NCBI RefSeq assembly: GCF_016745395.1
Contig: NZ_JAERVJ010000005.1
Coordinates: 124,001 to 188,000, forward strand
Direction of reading: 5' to 3'
Origin: Methylocystis sp. Sn-Cys
GTDB taxonomy: Bacteria; Pseudomonadota; Alphaproteobacteria; Rhizobiales; Beijerinckiaceae
Length of the DNA stretch: 64,000 nucleotides
Under the pieces are notes generated by a model. The model had not been told where the DNA came from. It worked only from the letters and a program-made list of their open reading frames with translations, and did not search any database. The position numbers and the translations under genes were made by a program. This document shows, in pieces, positions 52,227 to 61,097 of this stretch (positions within the stretch are counted from its first letter, which is position 1; every line of letters begins with the position of its first letter).

Positions 52227-53129
52227 ATGCTCGAAGGCCTTCCCCCCAATGGCGCCAGCCATGTGCTGCGCCTCTCCACGGACGAGCGGCGCGCCCGCGC
52301 CGTCGCGGACATCATCGTCGAGACGTTCGACCCCACCGAGACCGCCGCCGGCGCCTTCGAGGTCGACGACGGCCCGGTCTGGGCAGTGGAGGTCTATTTC
52401 GCCGAGGCGCCCGACGAAGATGACATCCGCACGCTGATCGAGGTGGTGACCGACGCCGAGACCGCCGCCCGCGCCGAATTCTCCGAGATCGCCAAGGAAG
52501 ACTGGGTTCAGAAGTCGCTCGCGGGGCTCGAGCCGGTGCGGGCCGGCCGCGTGCTGGTGCATGGCTCGCACGATCGCGACCGGGTGAGGACGAACGACAT
52601 CGGCGTCGAGATCGAGGCGGCGCTCGCCTTCGGCACCGGCCATCACGGCACGACGCTCGGGTGCCTCCGCGCCCTCGATCGCGTCTTGAAACGCCGGCGC
52701 CCCCGCCGCGTGCTCGACGTCGGCACGGGAACGGGCGTGCTGGCGATCGCGGCGGCGAAGCTCCTCCATCAGCCTGTGGCCTGCGGCGACATCGACCCCG
52801 TCGCGGTCGAAACCGCCCGCGCCAACGCCGTGGCCAATGACGCCGGCGCCTATGTGCGGCCGGTCGTGGCCGTGGGGCTGCGCCATGAAGCCATTGTCGG
52901 CAAATACGATCTCATCCTTGCGAATATTTTGGCGAAGCCCTTGCGTTTGCTCGCGCCCTCCATCGCCGCAGCCGCCGGGCCGGAGGCGGAGCTGGTGCTC
53001 TCGGGCCTCCTCGCCCGGGACGTGGCGGGCGTTCTCTCGGCCTATCGCGCCCAGGGATTTTCGCTGGCCGAGCGCGGCGACATCGACGGCTGGGCGACGC
53101 TGGTGTTGAGACGCGGCGGCGCGCGGTGA
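52227..53129 (+). CDS. prmA: Ribosomal protein L11 methyltransferase
   Basis: 300 residues. SAM-binding motif VLDVGTGTGVLAIAAAKLLH, the substrate region AFGTGHHGTTLGCLRALDR, CGDIDPVAVETARANAVAN and YDLILANILAKPLRLLAPSI (the NPP-like NILA motif). PrmA trimethylates lysines of L11. It overlaps the following GNAT gene by four bases (GTGA). Confidence 0.95.
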   Translation: MLEGLPPNGASHVLRLSTDERRARAVADIIVETFDPTETAAGAFEVDDGPVWAVEVYFAEAPDEDDIRTLIEVVTDAETAARAEFSEIAKEDWVQKSLAGLEPVRAGRVLVHGSHDRDRVRTNDIGVEIEAALAFGTGHHGTTLGCLRALDRVLKRRRPRRVLDVGTGTGVLAIAAAKLLHQPVACGDIDPVAVETARANAVANDAGAYVRPVVAVGLRHEAIVGKYDLILANILAKPLRLLAPSIAAAAGPEAELVLSGLLARDVAGVLSAYRAQGFSLAERGDIDGWATLVLRRGGAR

Positions 53130-53617
53130 CGATCCGCCGCCTCCTCGCTGCGGATGCGGAGGCGTTCCATTATCTGCGGCTGGAGGCCTTCCGCCTCGAG
53201 CCGCGTTGCTTTCGCTATGCGCCGCAGGACGAGGCGGGCGTCGGCGCTGCGGAGAAGGCGGCTCGGCTGGAGCGTGATTTCGTCGTCGGCTACTTTGCCG
53301 GTGACGCGCTTGCGGGCGCCGCCGGGCTCGCCTTTTTTTCGGGCGCGAAGCTGGGCCACAAGGCGCTGCTCTGGGGCATGTATCTGCGCGCCGCGCATCG
53401 CGGCTCTGGCGCCGCCGACCGGCTGATGGACGCGCTGCTCGAACAGGCCCGCCTTCGGGTGGAGATCGTCACGCTGACCGTCGTCGACGAGAACGCACGG
53501 GCGAAGCGCTTTTACGAACGCTGGGGTTTTGCAACCTATGGCGTCGAGCCCCATGCGGCGAAGCTCGGCGACGGCGATTATCTCGATGAGGCGCTGATGA
53601 CGCTGCGGTTGCGATAG
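53126..53617 (+). CDS. GNAT family N-acetyltransferase
   Basis: 163 residues, starting GTG at 53126 inside the prmA stop. GNAT core: YFAGDALAGAAGLAFFSGAKLGHKALLWGMYLRAAHRGSGAADRLMDALLEQA and the closing VDENARAKRFYERWGFATYG. Substrate unknown. Coupling with prmA suggests co-expression, not necessarily a ribosomal substrate. Confidence 0.88.
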   Translation: MTIRRLLAADAEAFHYLRLEAFRLEPRCFRYAPQDEAGVGAAEKAARLERDFVVGYFAGDALAGAAGLAFFSGAKLGHKALLWGMYLRAAHRGSGAADRLMDALLEQARLRVEIVTLTVVDENARAKRFYERWGFATYGVEPHAAKLGDGDYLDEALMTLRLR

Positions 53618-53667
53618 TCCCCGCTTATCGTGCTCTCGCAGGCATACATCTTCACCTCGCCGCCCTC

Positions 53668-53874
53668 GTCATGGCCGGGCTTGTCCCGGCCATCCACGCC
53701 CCGCAAACCAAAGCAGACGCTGGGCGTTCGTCGCCATTCGGAATGTTTGCGTCGACGTGAGGTAACAGGACACGGAGATCGCAAAGCCCTGCAGGGAACT
53801 TTATCCATAGCGACGACGCGCCCAGTTCGGCTGTACCCCTCGGCGTGGGTGGCCGGGACAAGCCCGGCCATGAC
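53668..53874. repeat. Palindromic intergenic repeat, family A copy 2
   Basis: About 207 bases with the same inverted ends as 9078-9268 (GTCATGGCCGGGCTTGTCCC / GGGACAAGCCCGGCCATGAC) and matching interior segments (GGAATGTTTGCGTCGACGTG against GGAACGTTTGCGTCGGCATG). The tail GTGTGACTCCCTTA is shared. It fills most of the 372-base gap between the GNAT and pepP genes; the rest shows nothing. Confidence 0.85.
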
Positions 53875-53989
53875 GCCCCCGGGGATGTGTGACTCCCTTA
53901 AGGCTTATCGCGGGGGAGGGACAGAGAGGGGGCGCTTGCGGCGGCGACAAACCATTGCTCATCATCTCTTCCCGAACTAGCTTTGCTTC

Positions 53990-55804
53990 ATGTTCGAAGC
54001 AAAATTCCAATCCTTCGCCGACGCCTCCTCCTCCCACGACAGCGCCACGCGGATCGCCGCGCTGCGCGAGGAGCTCGCGCGCCAGAACCTCGACGGCTTT
54101 CTCGTTCCGCGCGCCGATGCGCATCAGAACGAATATGTGCCCAAAAGCGCCGAGCGCCTCGCCTGGCTGACGGGCTTCACCGGCTCCGCCGGCTTCGCCG
54201 TGGTTCTCGCGCAGGAAGCCGCGATCTTCGTCGACGGGCGCTATGTGATCCAGGTGCGCCAGGAGATCGACGGCAACATCCTCACGCCGATCGACATCTC
54301 CGAAACCGCGCCCTCGAAATGGCTTGCGGAGCATGCGCGTGAGGGCGCGCGCATCGGATATGACCCCTGGGTCCATACGAGCGGCCAGATCGAACGCTTC
54401 GCCAAGGCGGTCGAGGGCAAGAAGATCGCGCTCGTTCCGCTCGACGCCAATCCGATCGACGCGCTTTGGGCTGATCGCCCGAGCGAGCCCATGGGGCCCG
54501 TCGCCATCCATCCTGCCCGCTACGCTGGCGAGACCGCCGCCTCCAAGATCAAGAAGCTGCGCGAGGCGCTGAAAGACGCCGACGCAGCGTTGATGTCCGA
54601 CCCGCACGCCATCTGCTGGGCCTTCAACATCCGTGGCGCCGATGTGGCGCATACGCCGATCGTTCTCGCCTTTGCGCTTCTGCCCAAGGAAGGCGCGCCG
54701 ACGCTTTATGTCGACGACGCCAAGCTCGACGCGAAGACGCGCGCGGCGTTAGAGAAATTCCTCACGCTACGCGCCCCCGCCGAGTTGATTGGCGATCTGA
54801 CCGAAGCCGGCAAGCGTGGCGAGACGGTGATGTTCGACGCCGCCACCGCGCCCGTAAAGCTCGTCGAGACGCTACGCGCCGCCGGCGGCAAGCCGCGCGT
54901 CACCGAAGACCCCGCGGCGCTGCCCAAGGCCATCAAGAACAAGGCCGAGCTGGCCGGCGCGCGCGAAGCGCATATCCGCGACGGCGCCGCGCTGACGCGC
55001 TTTCTCGCCTGGTTCGCTGAAGCGGCGCCCAAGGGCGCGCTCACCGAAATCACAGCCGCCGAAGCCGCGGAGACCTTCCGCCGCGAGAGTGGCGATCTGC
55101 GCGACATTTCCTTCCCGACCATCTCCGCCTTCGGCGAGCATGCGGCGATCCCGCATTATCGCGTGACCGAGAAAAGCAATCTCAAGATCGGCAAGGGCGT
55201 CTATCTGATCGACAGCGGCGCGCAATATCTCGACGGCACGACGGATGTGACGCGCACAGTTGTTGTCGGGCGCGCCTCGAAACAATTGAAGGATCATTTC
55301 ACGCGCGTGCTCAAGGGCCATATCGCCATTGCGCGGGCGGTGTTCCCCAAAGGCGTCACCGGCGCCCAGCTGGACGCTTTCGCGCGGCGTTATTTATGGG
55401 AGGCGGGGCTCGATTTCGACCATGGCGTCGGCCATGGCGTCGGCTCTTATCTTTCCGTGCATGAAGGACCGCAGCGCATTTCCAAGATGGGCGCGACGCC
55501 CTTGCAGCCGGGCATGATCCTCTCGAACGAGCCCGGCTATTACCGCGCTGGCGAATATGGAATCAGGCTCGAAAACCTCATCATCGTGGAAAAGCGCGAG
55601 ATCGCCGGCGCCGAACGCGAAATGTATGGCTTCGAGAGCATCACGCTTGCGCCTTTCGATTTGAACTGCGTCGAACCCAAGTTGATGAACGCCGAGGAGA
55701 CGGCATGGCTCAACGCCTATCACGCTCATGTGCGCAAGACGCTCTCGCCGCTCGTAGACGCGAAAACGCGGAAGTGGCTGCGCGAGGCGACGCAGGCGAT
55801 TTGA
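53990..55804 (+). CDS. Aminopeptidase P family (M24) protein
   Basis: 604 residues: two creatinase-type N-terminal domains (about 15-310) and a C-terminal pita-bread M24 domain. Metal-ligand and catalytic motifs: LIDSGAQYLDGTTDVTRT, GHGVGSYLSVHEGPQ, ILSNEPGYYRAGEYGIRLENL. It removes N-terminal residues before proline. The long two-N-domain form is the eukaryote-like APP1 type common in alphaproteobacteria. ATG at 53990; no strong ribosome site noticed. Confidence 0.95.
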   Translation: MFEAKFQSFADASSSHDSATRIAALREELARQNLDGFLVPRADAHQNEYVPKSAERLAWLTGFTGSAGFAVVLAQEAAIFVDGRYVIQVRQEIDGNILTPIDISETAPSKWLAEHAREGARIGYDPWVHTSGQIERFAKAVEGKKIALVPLDANPIDALWADRPSEPMGPVAIHPARYAGETAASKIKKLREALKDADAALMSDPHAICWAFNIRGADVAHTPIVLAFALLPKEGAPTLYVDDAKLDAKTRAALEKFLTLRAPAELIGDLTEAGKRGETVMFDAATAPVKLVETLRAAGGKPRVTEDPAALPKAIKNKAELAGAREAHIRDGAALTRFLAWFAEAAPKGALTEITAAEAAETFRRESGDLRDISFPTISAFGEHAAIPHYRVTEKSNLKIGKGVYLIDSGAQYLDGTTDVTRTVVVGRASKQLKDHFTRVLKGHIAIARAVFPKGVTGAQLDAFARRYLWEAGLDFDHGVGHGVGSYLSVHEGPQRISKMGATPLQPGMILSNEPGYYRAGEYGIRLENLIIVEKREIAGAEREMYGFESITLAPFDLNCVEPKLMNAEETAWLNAYHAHVRKTLSPLVDAKTRKWLREATQAI

Positions 55805-55819
55805 GCTGAGCCACCAACC

Positions 55820-55899
55820 GTCATTGCGAGCGTAGCGAAGCAATCCAGAGCCACATCACGGCCCTGGATTGCTTCGTCGCTTTCGCTCCTCGCAATGAC
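55820..55899. repeat. Palindromic repeat, family C copy 3
   Basis: GTCATTGCGAGCGTAGCGAA to CTCGCAATGAC with inner arms GAAGCAATCCAGAG and CCTGGATTGCTTC, directly after pepP. The rest of 55900-56022 has a run of short direct repeats around CGTCACGCAA / CGTCGCGAAAACGCAG and no gene. Confidence 0.8.
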
Positions 55900-56022
55900 G
55901 GCGTGATACGGCCACGCTGTCACTGAACCATCACGTCGCCGTCACGCAAGCTCAATCCAACCGTCACGCAAACGCAGTCGCAACGTCGCGAAAACGCAGC
56001 GCAATATCCCTAGCCTTGCGTT

Positions 56023-56628
56023 ATGGCGTTTACGACGGACCTGGCGGCGAAGCTGACGCGCGACGCGTCAACCCTCCCGCAAACCGGCCTCTCCGGCCAA
56101 TGGCTGCAACGTCTTCTCGACGCTGATCTTGCCGCGGTTCACCTCTTCTCCCGCTCGGCGCGGCCCAAGGCCATCCGCTTCCTCGCCATTGGCGTGAGCA
56201 AGCTCGGCAATGGCTGGATCTATCCGATCCTCCTGACCATCGTCTTCCTCGGGCTGGGCTGGCGGGGCTGGCATGTCGTGCTGCTCGCCGCCGCCAATGC
56301 GGCGCTGCTGCACATCCTCTATCCGATCATCAAGCGCCGCTTCTGCCGCAAGCGCCCCTTCCACGTCGATCAGCGCCTGCCCTCGCTGCTCAAGACGCTG
56401 GACGAGCACTCCTTCCCGAGCGGCCACGCCATGACGCTGACCGGCGTGCTGGCGCCGATCGTTCTTGCATGGCCGGCGATGAGCCTCTCCGCCGTGCTCC
56501 TCGTGATCTCCATGGCCTGGTCGCGAATCGCCACGGCGCATCACTATCCGAGCGACGTCATCGCCGGCGTTGCGCTCGGCCTCGGCCTCGCCTTCCCGCT
56601 CTCGACTTACGCGCTCGCGCTTTTCTAG
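56023..56628 (+). CDS. PAP2 family membrane phosphatase
   Basis: 201 residues, about five membrane helices. The three phosphatase motifs are present: KRRFCRKRP (C1), PSGHAMT (C2) and SRIATAHHYPSDVIAG (C3). Members dephosphorylate undecaprenyl pyrophosphate, phosphatidic acid or lipid A precursors; substrate not set by sequence. Its stop overlaps the stop of the convergent GNAT gene by four bases. Confidence 0.92.
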   Translation: MAFTTDLAAKLTRDASTLPQTGLSGQWLQRLLDADLAAVHLFSRSARPKAIRFLAIGVSKLGNGWIYPILLTIVFLGLGWRGWHVVLLAAANAALLHILYPIIKRRFCRKRPFHVDQRLPSLLKTLDEHSFPSGHAMTLTGVLAPIVLAWPAMSLSAVLLVISMAWSRIATAHHYPSDVIAGVALGLGLAFPLSTYALALF

Positions 56629-57218
56629 GCCGCGCGCGCCAGCGCCAGCGGCGCCTCGGCAGGCGCCGCGCTCACGCGGCCCTTCGCCCCTTCGAGCGCG
56701 CCCGCGACGAGCTCCAGCCCCAGAAAGCGCGCGCGCTCCACCGGGCCGGGCAGCGACAGATTCTCGGTGAAACGGCGCTCGAAGCCGAATCGGCGATAAT
56801 AGGGTTCGTCGCCGACGAGCAGCACCGCGCCATGGCCGAGCGCCGTCGCGCGATCCAGAGACGCGCGCATCATCTGCGCGCCGAGCCCCAGCGAACGGGC
56901 GTGCTCGGCGACCGCCAGCGGACCCAGCAGCAGCGCCGGACGGCGCCCGCCGGCGAAGACCGGCCACAAGCGAATCGTCGCGAGCAGCTCGCCCTCGTCG
57001 TCCTTGGCGACGAGCGCCAGACCCTCTGCGGGCACATGGCCCTCGCGCAGCCTTTCGCAGGTCTTGAGGAAACGCGCGGGTCCGAAAGCGGCGTCCAGCA
57101 GCGCCTCGCGCGCGGAGACATCGGCGGGAGTCTCTTCGCGAATCGCAAAGGAAGCGCGCGGCAGCGGCGCGGGGGCTGCGAGGGGCGCGAAAAGGTCGGT
57201 GTGAAGTTCAAAGGCCAT
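56625..57218 (-). CDS. YhbS-like GNAT N-acetyltransferase
   Basis: 197 residues. FAIREETPADVSAREALLDAAFGPAR, LLGPLAVAEHARSLGLGAQMMRASLDRA (acetyl-CoA loop) and VLLVGDEPYYRRFGFERR are typical of the YhbS-type GNAT group. AAGGAGGAACAG precedes the ATG. Convergent with the PAP2 gene. Substrate unknown. Confidence 0.9.
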   Translation of the reverse strand: MAFELHTDLFAPLAAPAPLPRASFAIREETPADVSAREALLDAAFGPARFLKTCERLREGHVPAEGLALVAKDDEGELLATIRLWPVFAGGRRPALLLGPLAVAEHARSLGLGAQMMRASLDRATALGHGAVLLVGDEPYYRRFGFERRFTENLSLPGPVERARFLGLELVAGALEGAKGRVSAAPAEAPLALARAA

Positions 57219-57366
57219 CTGTTCCTCCTTCAGAGGACAAGCGACCCTCGCGCCTGGCGCGTATAAGCGCCCGCCGGACGGGACTGGTTTACTGGGATTT
57301 TGCTCTCACGCCGCCGGCGCCTGCCGGAGGGGATCAACTTTTATCGAAGGTTCATACCCGCGCGCA

Positions 57367-57425
57367 CCATCCACGCGATGCGAGATCGCGCTGGCTTGGA
57401 TGGCCGGGACGCGCCCGGCCATGAC
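57367..57425. repeat. Partial family A repeat
   Basis: CCATCCACGC at the left and GGATGGCCGGGACGCGCCCG then GCCATGACG at the right: the two arms with nearly all of the interior lost. The remainder of 57219-57449 shows nothing. Confidence 0.65.
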
Positions 57426-57449
57426 GTTGCGAGTCGAGCGGTGAATCGC

Positions 57450-58595
57450 TCAGATGATGAAGGTCTCGAGCGGCGGGAAGCCATTGAAGCCGACCGCCGA
57501 ATAGGTGGTCGTATAGGCTCCCGTTCCCTCGATCAGCACCTTCGTGCCGATCTCGAGCGAAATCGGCAGCGCATAGGGCGCCTTCTCATAGAGCACGTCC
57601 ACCGAATCGCAGCTCGGGCCCGCGATGACGCAAGGCTCGGTCGGCGCGCCGTCCGCTTCCGTGCGAATCGGATAGCGGATCATCTCGTCGATCGTCTCGG
57701 CAAGGCCGTTGAACTTGCCGATGTCGAGATAGACCCAGCGCAGCTCGCCCTCGGCTTCCGACTTCTTCGAGATTAGCACGACTTCCGCCTCGATGATCCC
57801 GGCGTTGCCGACCATGCCGCGGCCCGGCTCGATGATCGTCTCCGGAATGCGGTTGCCGAAATGCTTCGACAGCGCGCGGAAGATCGCATTGCCATACTGC
57901 TTCACGGCCGGCACGTTCTTCAGATATTTCGTCGGGAAACCGCCGCCGAGATTGACCATCTGAAGATTGATGCCGCGCTCCGCGAGGTCGCGGAAGATGT
58001 CGGCCGCCGACTTCAGCGCGCCGTCCCACTTGCGCGGGTCGGTCTGCTGCGAGCCGACATGGAAGGAGACGCCATAGGCCTGCAGGCCCAGACGATGCGC
58101 ATGCTCCAGCACGCGCGTCGCCATCTCCGGGACGCAGCCGAATTTGCGCGACAGCGGCCATTCGGCGCCCGAGCCGTCGCAGAGGATGCGGCAGAACACT
58201 TTCGAGCCCGGCGCGGCGCGCGCGATCTTCTCGACTTCCTCGACGCAATCGACCGCAAAGAGGCGGATGCCGAACTCGAAGGCGCGCGCAATGTCGCGCT
58301 CCTTCTTGATCGTGTTGCCGAAGGAGATGCGATCAGGCGTGGCGCCGGCGGCGAGCGCCTGCTCGATCTCGACGAGCGAGGCCGTGTCGAAGCAGGAGCC
58401 CAGCGACGCGAGCAGCGAGAGCACTTCCGGCGCCGGATTGGCCTTCACGGCGTAGAAGACGCGCGTGTCTGGCAGCGACTTGGCGAAGCCGAGATAGTTC
58501 TCGCGCACGACATCGAGATCGACGACGAGGCAGGGACCCGTGTCGCGGCCGGCGCGACGGCGCTCGGCGAGGAATTCTTGGATACGGTCGGTCAT
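57450..58595 (-). CDS. Ornithine/lysine decarboxylase, type III fold
   Basis: 381 residues, alanine-racemase-like barrel plus beta domain. PLP lysine in VFYAVKANPAPE; then SFGNTIKKERDI, SFHVGSQQTDP, NLGGGFPTKY (PLP phosphate loop), EPGRGMVGNAG and the cross-subunit catalytic cysteine in GPSCDSVDVLYE. It makes putrescine (and perhaps cadaverine). Length fits bacterial ODCs of this class. The ATG at 58595 was chosen over a long upstream reading that runs through the leader, because family homology starts at TDRIQEF. The leader probably regulates expression. Confidence 0.93.
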   Translation of the reverse strand: MTDRIQEFLAERRRAGRDTGPCLVVDLDVVRENYLGFAKSLPDTRVFYAVKANPAPEVLSLLASLGSCFDTASLVEIEQALAAGATPDRISFGNTIKKERDIARAFEFGIRLFAVDCVEEVEKIARAAPGSKVFCRILCDGSGAEWPLSRKFGCVPEMATRVLEHAHRLGLQAYGVSFHVGSQQTDPRKWDGALKSAADIFRDLAERGINLQMVNLGGGFPTKYLKNVPAVKQYGNAIFRALSKHFGNRIPETIIEPGRGMVGNAGIIEAEVVLISKKSEAEGELRWVYLDIGKFNGLAETIDEMIRYPIRTEADGAPTEPCVIAGPSCDSVDVLYEKAPYALPISLEIGTKVLIEGTGAYTTTYSAVGFNGFPPLETFII

Positions 58596-58782
58596 TGCGG
58601 CATCCCCTTCGAAGGGCGCGGGTCGAGCCGCGCCAGGAACCAGTTTGCTTCGGCGGATGCACGACGCCGTTCCCTCGCGCGCGTGGTGGAGACGCGACGA
58701 CGGTTGAATGCGCCAGCAATCCAGGATCGCCACGCTTGCGCGCAAACGATCCGGTGATGCGCCGTCGGCCAATCGGACAACG

Positions 58783-58804
58783 AAAAACATGCGAAGACGC
58801 ATGT
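58783..58804 (-). terminator. Attenuator-like hairpin in the decarboxylase leader
   Basis: Minus strand ACATGCG TCTT CGCATGT followed by TTTTCG: seven base pairs, four-base loop, short T tract. It lies about 190 bases before the decarboxylase start, within the leader, as expected for a transcription attenuator. Confidence 0.6.
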
Positions 58805-58813
58805 CGCTCGGTA

Positions 58814-58855
58814 TCAGAACAGCCTCGATTGGAAGGGGAAGAACCCTTTCCGCAC
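58814..58855 (-). CDS. Possible 13-residue leader peptide (uORF)
   Basis: GTG then CGG AAA GGG TTC TTC CCC TTC CAA TCG AGG CTG TTC and TGA: the peptide would be MRKGFFPFQSRLF. It ends nine bases before the attenuator stem. Arg/Phe-rich leader peptides such as enterobacterial SpeFL stall ribosomes in response to ornithine, so this is a natural candidate. There is no strong ribosome site, and the start could differ. Speculative. Confidence 0.35.
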   Translation of the reverse strand: MRKGFFPFQSRLF

Positions 58856-59287
58856 GCCCGGCAAGAAAGACAAGCCTCTTCGGTAAGCCAGCCTTTGGAG
58901 GGCTGACAGAGACCAAAAAAGCCCGGTCCGTCGTTGCTTTAAGTCGCGATCCTCCGCTGAGAGCGGAGTTCGCCGGTTCGCCTCCGGCTGCCGGTTTTTT
59001 TACGGTGGTTAACCGGCCTCTTGTCCGGATCCCCGCCGACCGACACACGACCACAGGCACGTGCGATTTGGGCAAGGCTGTAGATACGCCCTTTTCGATC
59101 CGACACAAGCCTTTTTTGACCTTTGTTGGGAATTTTTTCGGCCCTTGCGCAGCGTGGGCGCGGCGGCGCCCAAAGAGCGCCGCAAGCAGCCGCGGCTTGC
59201 GTAACCGGAGCGTTGTCGCTACAGCAGCGTCAGCCGCGCCCTGCGATGACACGAGCAGAAGACACGCGCCGCTCCGGTAATTGAGAG

Positions 59288-60850
59288 ATGATCGACATCA
59301 CCCGGCGCCAGATGATTGGCGCCTTGGCCGCGTCAGGGGCGCAGATCGCCTTTCCTGGCAATGGGCTGAGCCAGAGCCTCACGCCGAAATTCGGCTTCGA
59401 CGAAGTCGTGGCGCGCGCGCGCGATCTCGCCCGGGCGCCCTTCGAAGACGCGGCGCCGCGCCTGCCCGACCCTTTCGATGCGCTCGACTTCGACACGTGG
59501 CGCGACATCCGCTACAAGCCGGACCACGCGCTGTTTTCCAATCTCGCTGGCGGCTTCCGGCTCCATACTTTTCACCTGGGCTTCCTCTACCGCCGCGCCG
59601 TCACGATCAATACGATTCGCGACGGCATCGCCGCGCCGATTCCCTATTCGCCGGCCATGTTCGATTATGGCAGGCTGAAGCTCGATAAGGCGCCGGCCGT
59701 CAACACCGGCTTTGCCGGCTTCCGGCTGCATTTCCCGGTCAATGATCCCCATGTCCAGGACGAGGCGATCTCGTTTCTGGGCGCGAGCTATTTCCGCTTT
59801 CTGGGCCGCGATCAGCAATATGGCCTCTCGGCCCGCGCGCTCTGCGTCGAAGCGGGCACGAACCGGGAGACCTTCCCCTTCTTCCGCGAATTCTGGGTCG
59901 AGACGCCGGTTTCGGGCAACAACCACATCACGATCTACGCTTTGCTCGACGGCGAAGCAGTGACGGGGGCCTATCGTTTCGATCTGACGGTCGGACAAGA
60001 GAGCACGCTCGACGTGCAGGCGACGCTGTTTCCGCGCCGCTCGGGCGTGAAGTTCGGCCTTGCGCCGCTCACCTCCATGTATCTCACGGGCGAAAACGAC
60101 CGCCGCGTGCGCGACGGCTTCCGCGACGAGCTGCATGATTCCGACGGGCTGCTGGTTCGCACCGGCTCGGACGAGTGGCTGTGGCGCCCGCTCGGCAATC
60201 CGGCGCGCGAACGCATGTCGTCCTTTCTCGATCGCAATCCGCGCGGCTTCGGCCTGCTGCAACGCGACCGCACCTTCGAATCCTATCAGGACCTCGACCT
60301 CGCCTATCAGAACCGGCCGAGCTATTTCGTCGAACCCGTCGGCGATTGGGGCGAGGGCCGCGTCGAGCTCATCGAGCTGCCGACCCCGGACGAAACCAAC
60401 GACAATATCGTGGCGAGCTGGGCGCCCGCGACGCCGCCCGAGCCCGACAAGCCTTTCTCCTTCGCTTACCGCGTCAACGCGGGGCTCGACATGCCGCGCC
60501 TCGCGCCGAACGGCCGCGTTGTCCATACGTTCGAAGCGCCGGCGCGGGCGCTGGGCTCGTCCGAGCCGAACAATCCGGGCGCGCGCCGCTTCCTCGTGGA
60601 TTTTGCCGGCGGCGACCTCAGCTACTATGTTTCCGATCCGGCGCAGGTCGAAGCGATCGCTTCCACCTCTTCCGGCCGTGTGCTGCGCGCGAGCGTGACG
60701 GCCAATCAACATATCGACGGGCTGCGAGCGCTGTTCGACGTCTCGGTGAAGCCCGGCGACACCGCCGATCTGCGGCTCTTTCTGCGCGCCAATGGGCGCA
60801 CGCTGACAGAGACCTGGACCTACCCCTGGACGGCGCCGTCAGGAACCTGA
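59288..60850 (+). CDS. Periplasmic glucan biosynthesis protein, OpgG/OpgD family
   Basis: 520 residues. N-terminal ITRRQMIGALAASGAQIAF is a twin-arginine signal, pointing to OpgD rather than the Sec-exported OpgG. Then FGFDEVVARARDLARAPFEDAAPRLPDPFDALDFDTWRDIRY in part, the family start. Also FLGASYFRFLGRDQQYGLSARALCVE and TSMYLTGENDRR. It helps build or shape osmoregulated periplasmic glucans. No opgH is nearby. Confidence 0.92.
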   Translation: MIDITRRQMIGALAASGAQIAFPGNGLSQSLTPKFGFDEVVARARDLARAPFEDAAPRLPDPFDALDFDTWRDIRYKPDHALFSNLAGGFRLHTFHLGFLYRRAVTINTIRDGIAAPIPYSPAMFDYGRLKLDKAPAVNTGFAGFRLHFPVNDPHVQDEAISFLGASYFRFLGRDQQYGLSARALCVEAGTNRETFPFFREFWVETPVSGNNHITIYALLDGEAVTGAYRFDLTVGQESTLDVQATLFPRRSGVKFGLAPLTSMYLTGENDRRVRDGFRDELHDSDGLLVRTGSDEWLWRPLGNPARERMSSFLDRNPRGFGLLQRDRTFESYQDLDLAYQNRPSYFVEPVGDWGEGRVELIELPTPDETNDNIVASWAPATPPEPDKPFSFAYRVNAGLDMPRLAPNGRVVHTFEAPARALGSSEPNNPGARRFLVDFAGGDLSYYVSDPAQVEAIASTSSGRVLRASVTANQHIDGLRALFDVSVKPGDTADLRLFLRANGRTLTETWTYPWTAPSGT

Positions 60851-60900
60851 GGCGCCGGCAGGCCAACGCTCCGAATTCAGGTTAACAAACACGCAGCCGC

Positions 60901-61038
60901 GTCATGCCCGCGCTTGTCGCTGGCATCCACGCCAGGACATTGCGACACGCGGGGAGAAGAAGCGGCGTTCTTCCGCTCATGTTCCCAGCTTTTTCGTGTC
61001 GGCGCGGCGTGGATGGCCGCGACAAGCGCGGCCATGAC
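60901..61038. repeat. Divergent family A repeat
   Basis: GTCATGCCCGCGCTTGTCGC at the left and GCGACAAGCGCGGCCATGAC at the right, about 138 bases with a shorter interior than the copies at 9078 and 53668. It fills most of the gap between the glucan gene and the MscS gene (60851-61097). Confidence 0.7.
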
Positions 61039-61097
61039 GGTGTTCGCCCGAATTCGAAGCCCCGGCTGGCGGACGCCCCGAACGCCGCCCCCTCAAC

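Larger units (their letters stand above)
58596..59000 (-). promoter_or_regulatory. Long structured leader of the decarboxylase gene, speF-motif candidate
   Basis: A speF RNA motif is known upstream of ornithine decarboxylase genes in alphaproteobacteria, and this gap is in the right place and of the right size. On the minus strand it contains an early hairpin (CTCCGCT / AGCGGAG, 58951-58967), a T-rich stretch after ACCGGGC (58924-58914), a pyrimidine-rich stem region (58832-58854), a tiny ORF and a terminator-like hairpin. Assignment to the Rfam family is from context, not from an alignment. The 287 bases further up (59001-59287) hold the decarboxylase and opgG promoters but no gene I can support. 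Confidence 0.55.

Noticed and set aside
58960-58996. A tRNA-like T-arm (GCCGG TTCGCCT CCGGC) followed by a T run on the plus strand
   Set aside because: The loop lacks the invariant A of TTCRA, and no acceptor, D or anticodon arms could be folded around it.
58596-59252. An N-terminal extension of the decarboxylase through the whole leader
   Set aside because: The frame is open but the sequence is unlike the family, contains the terminator hairpin, and homology begins exactly at the 58595 ATG.
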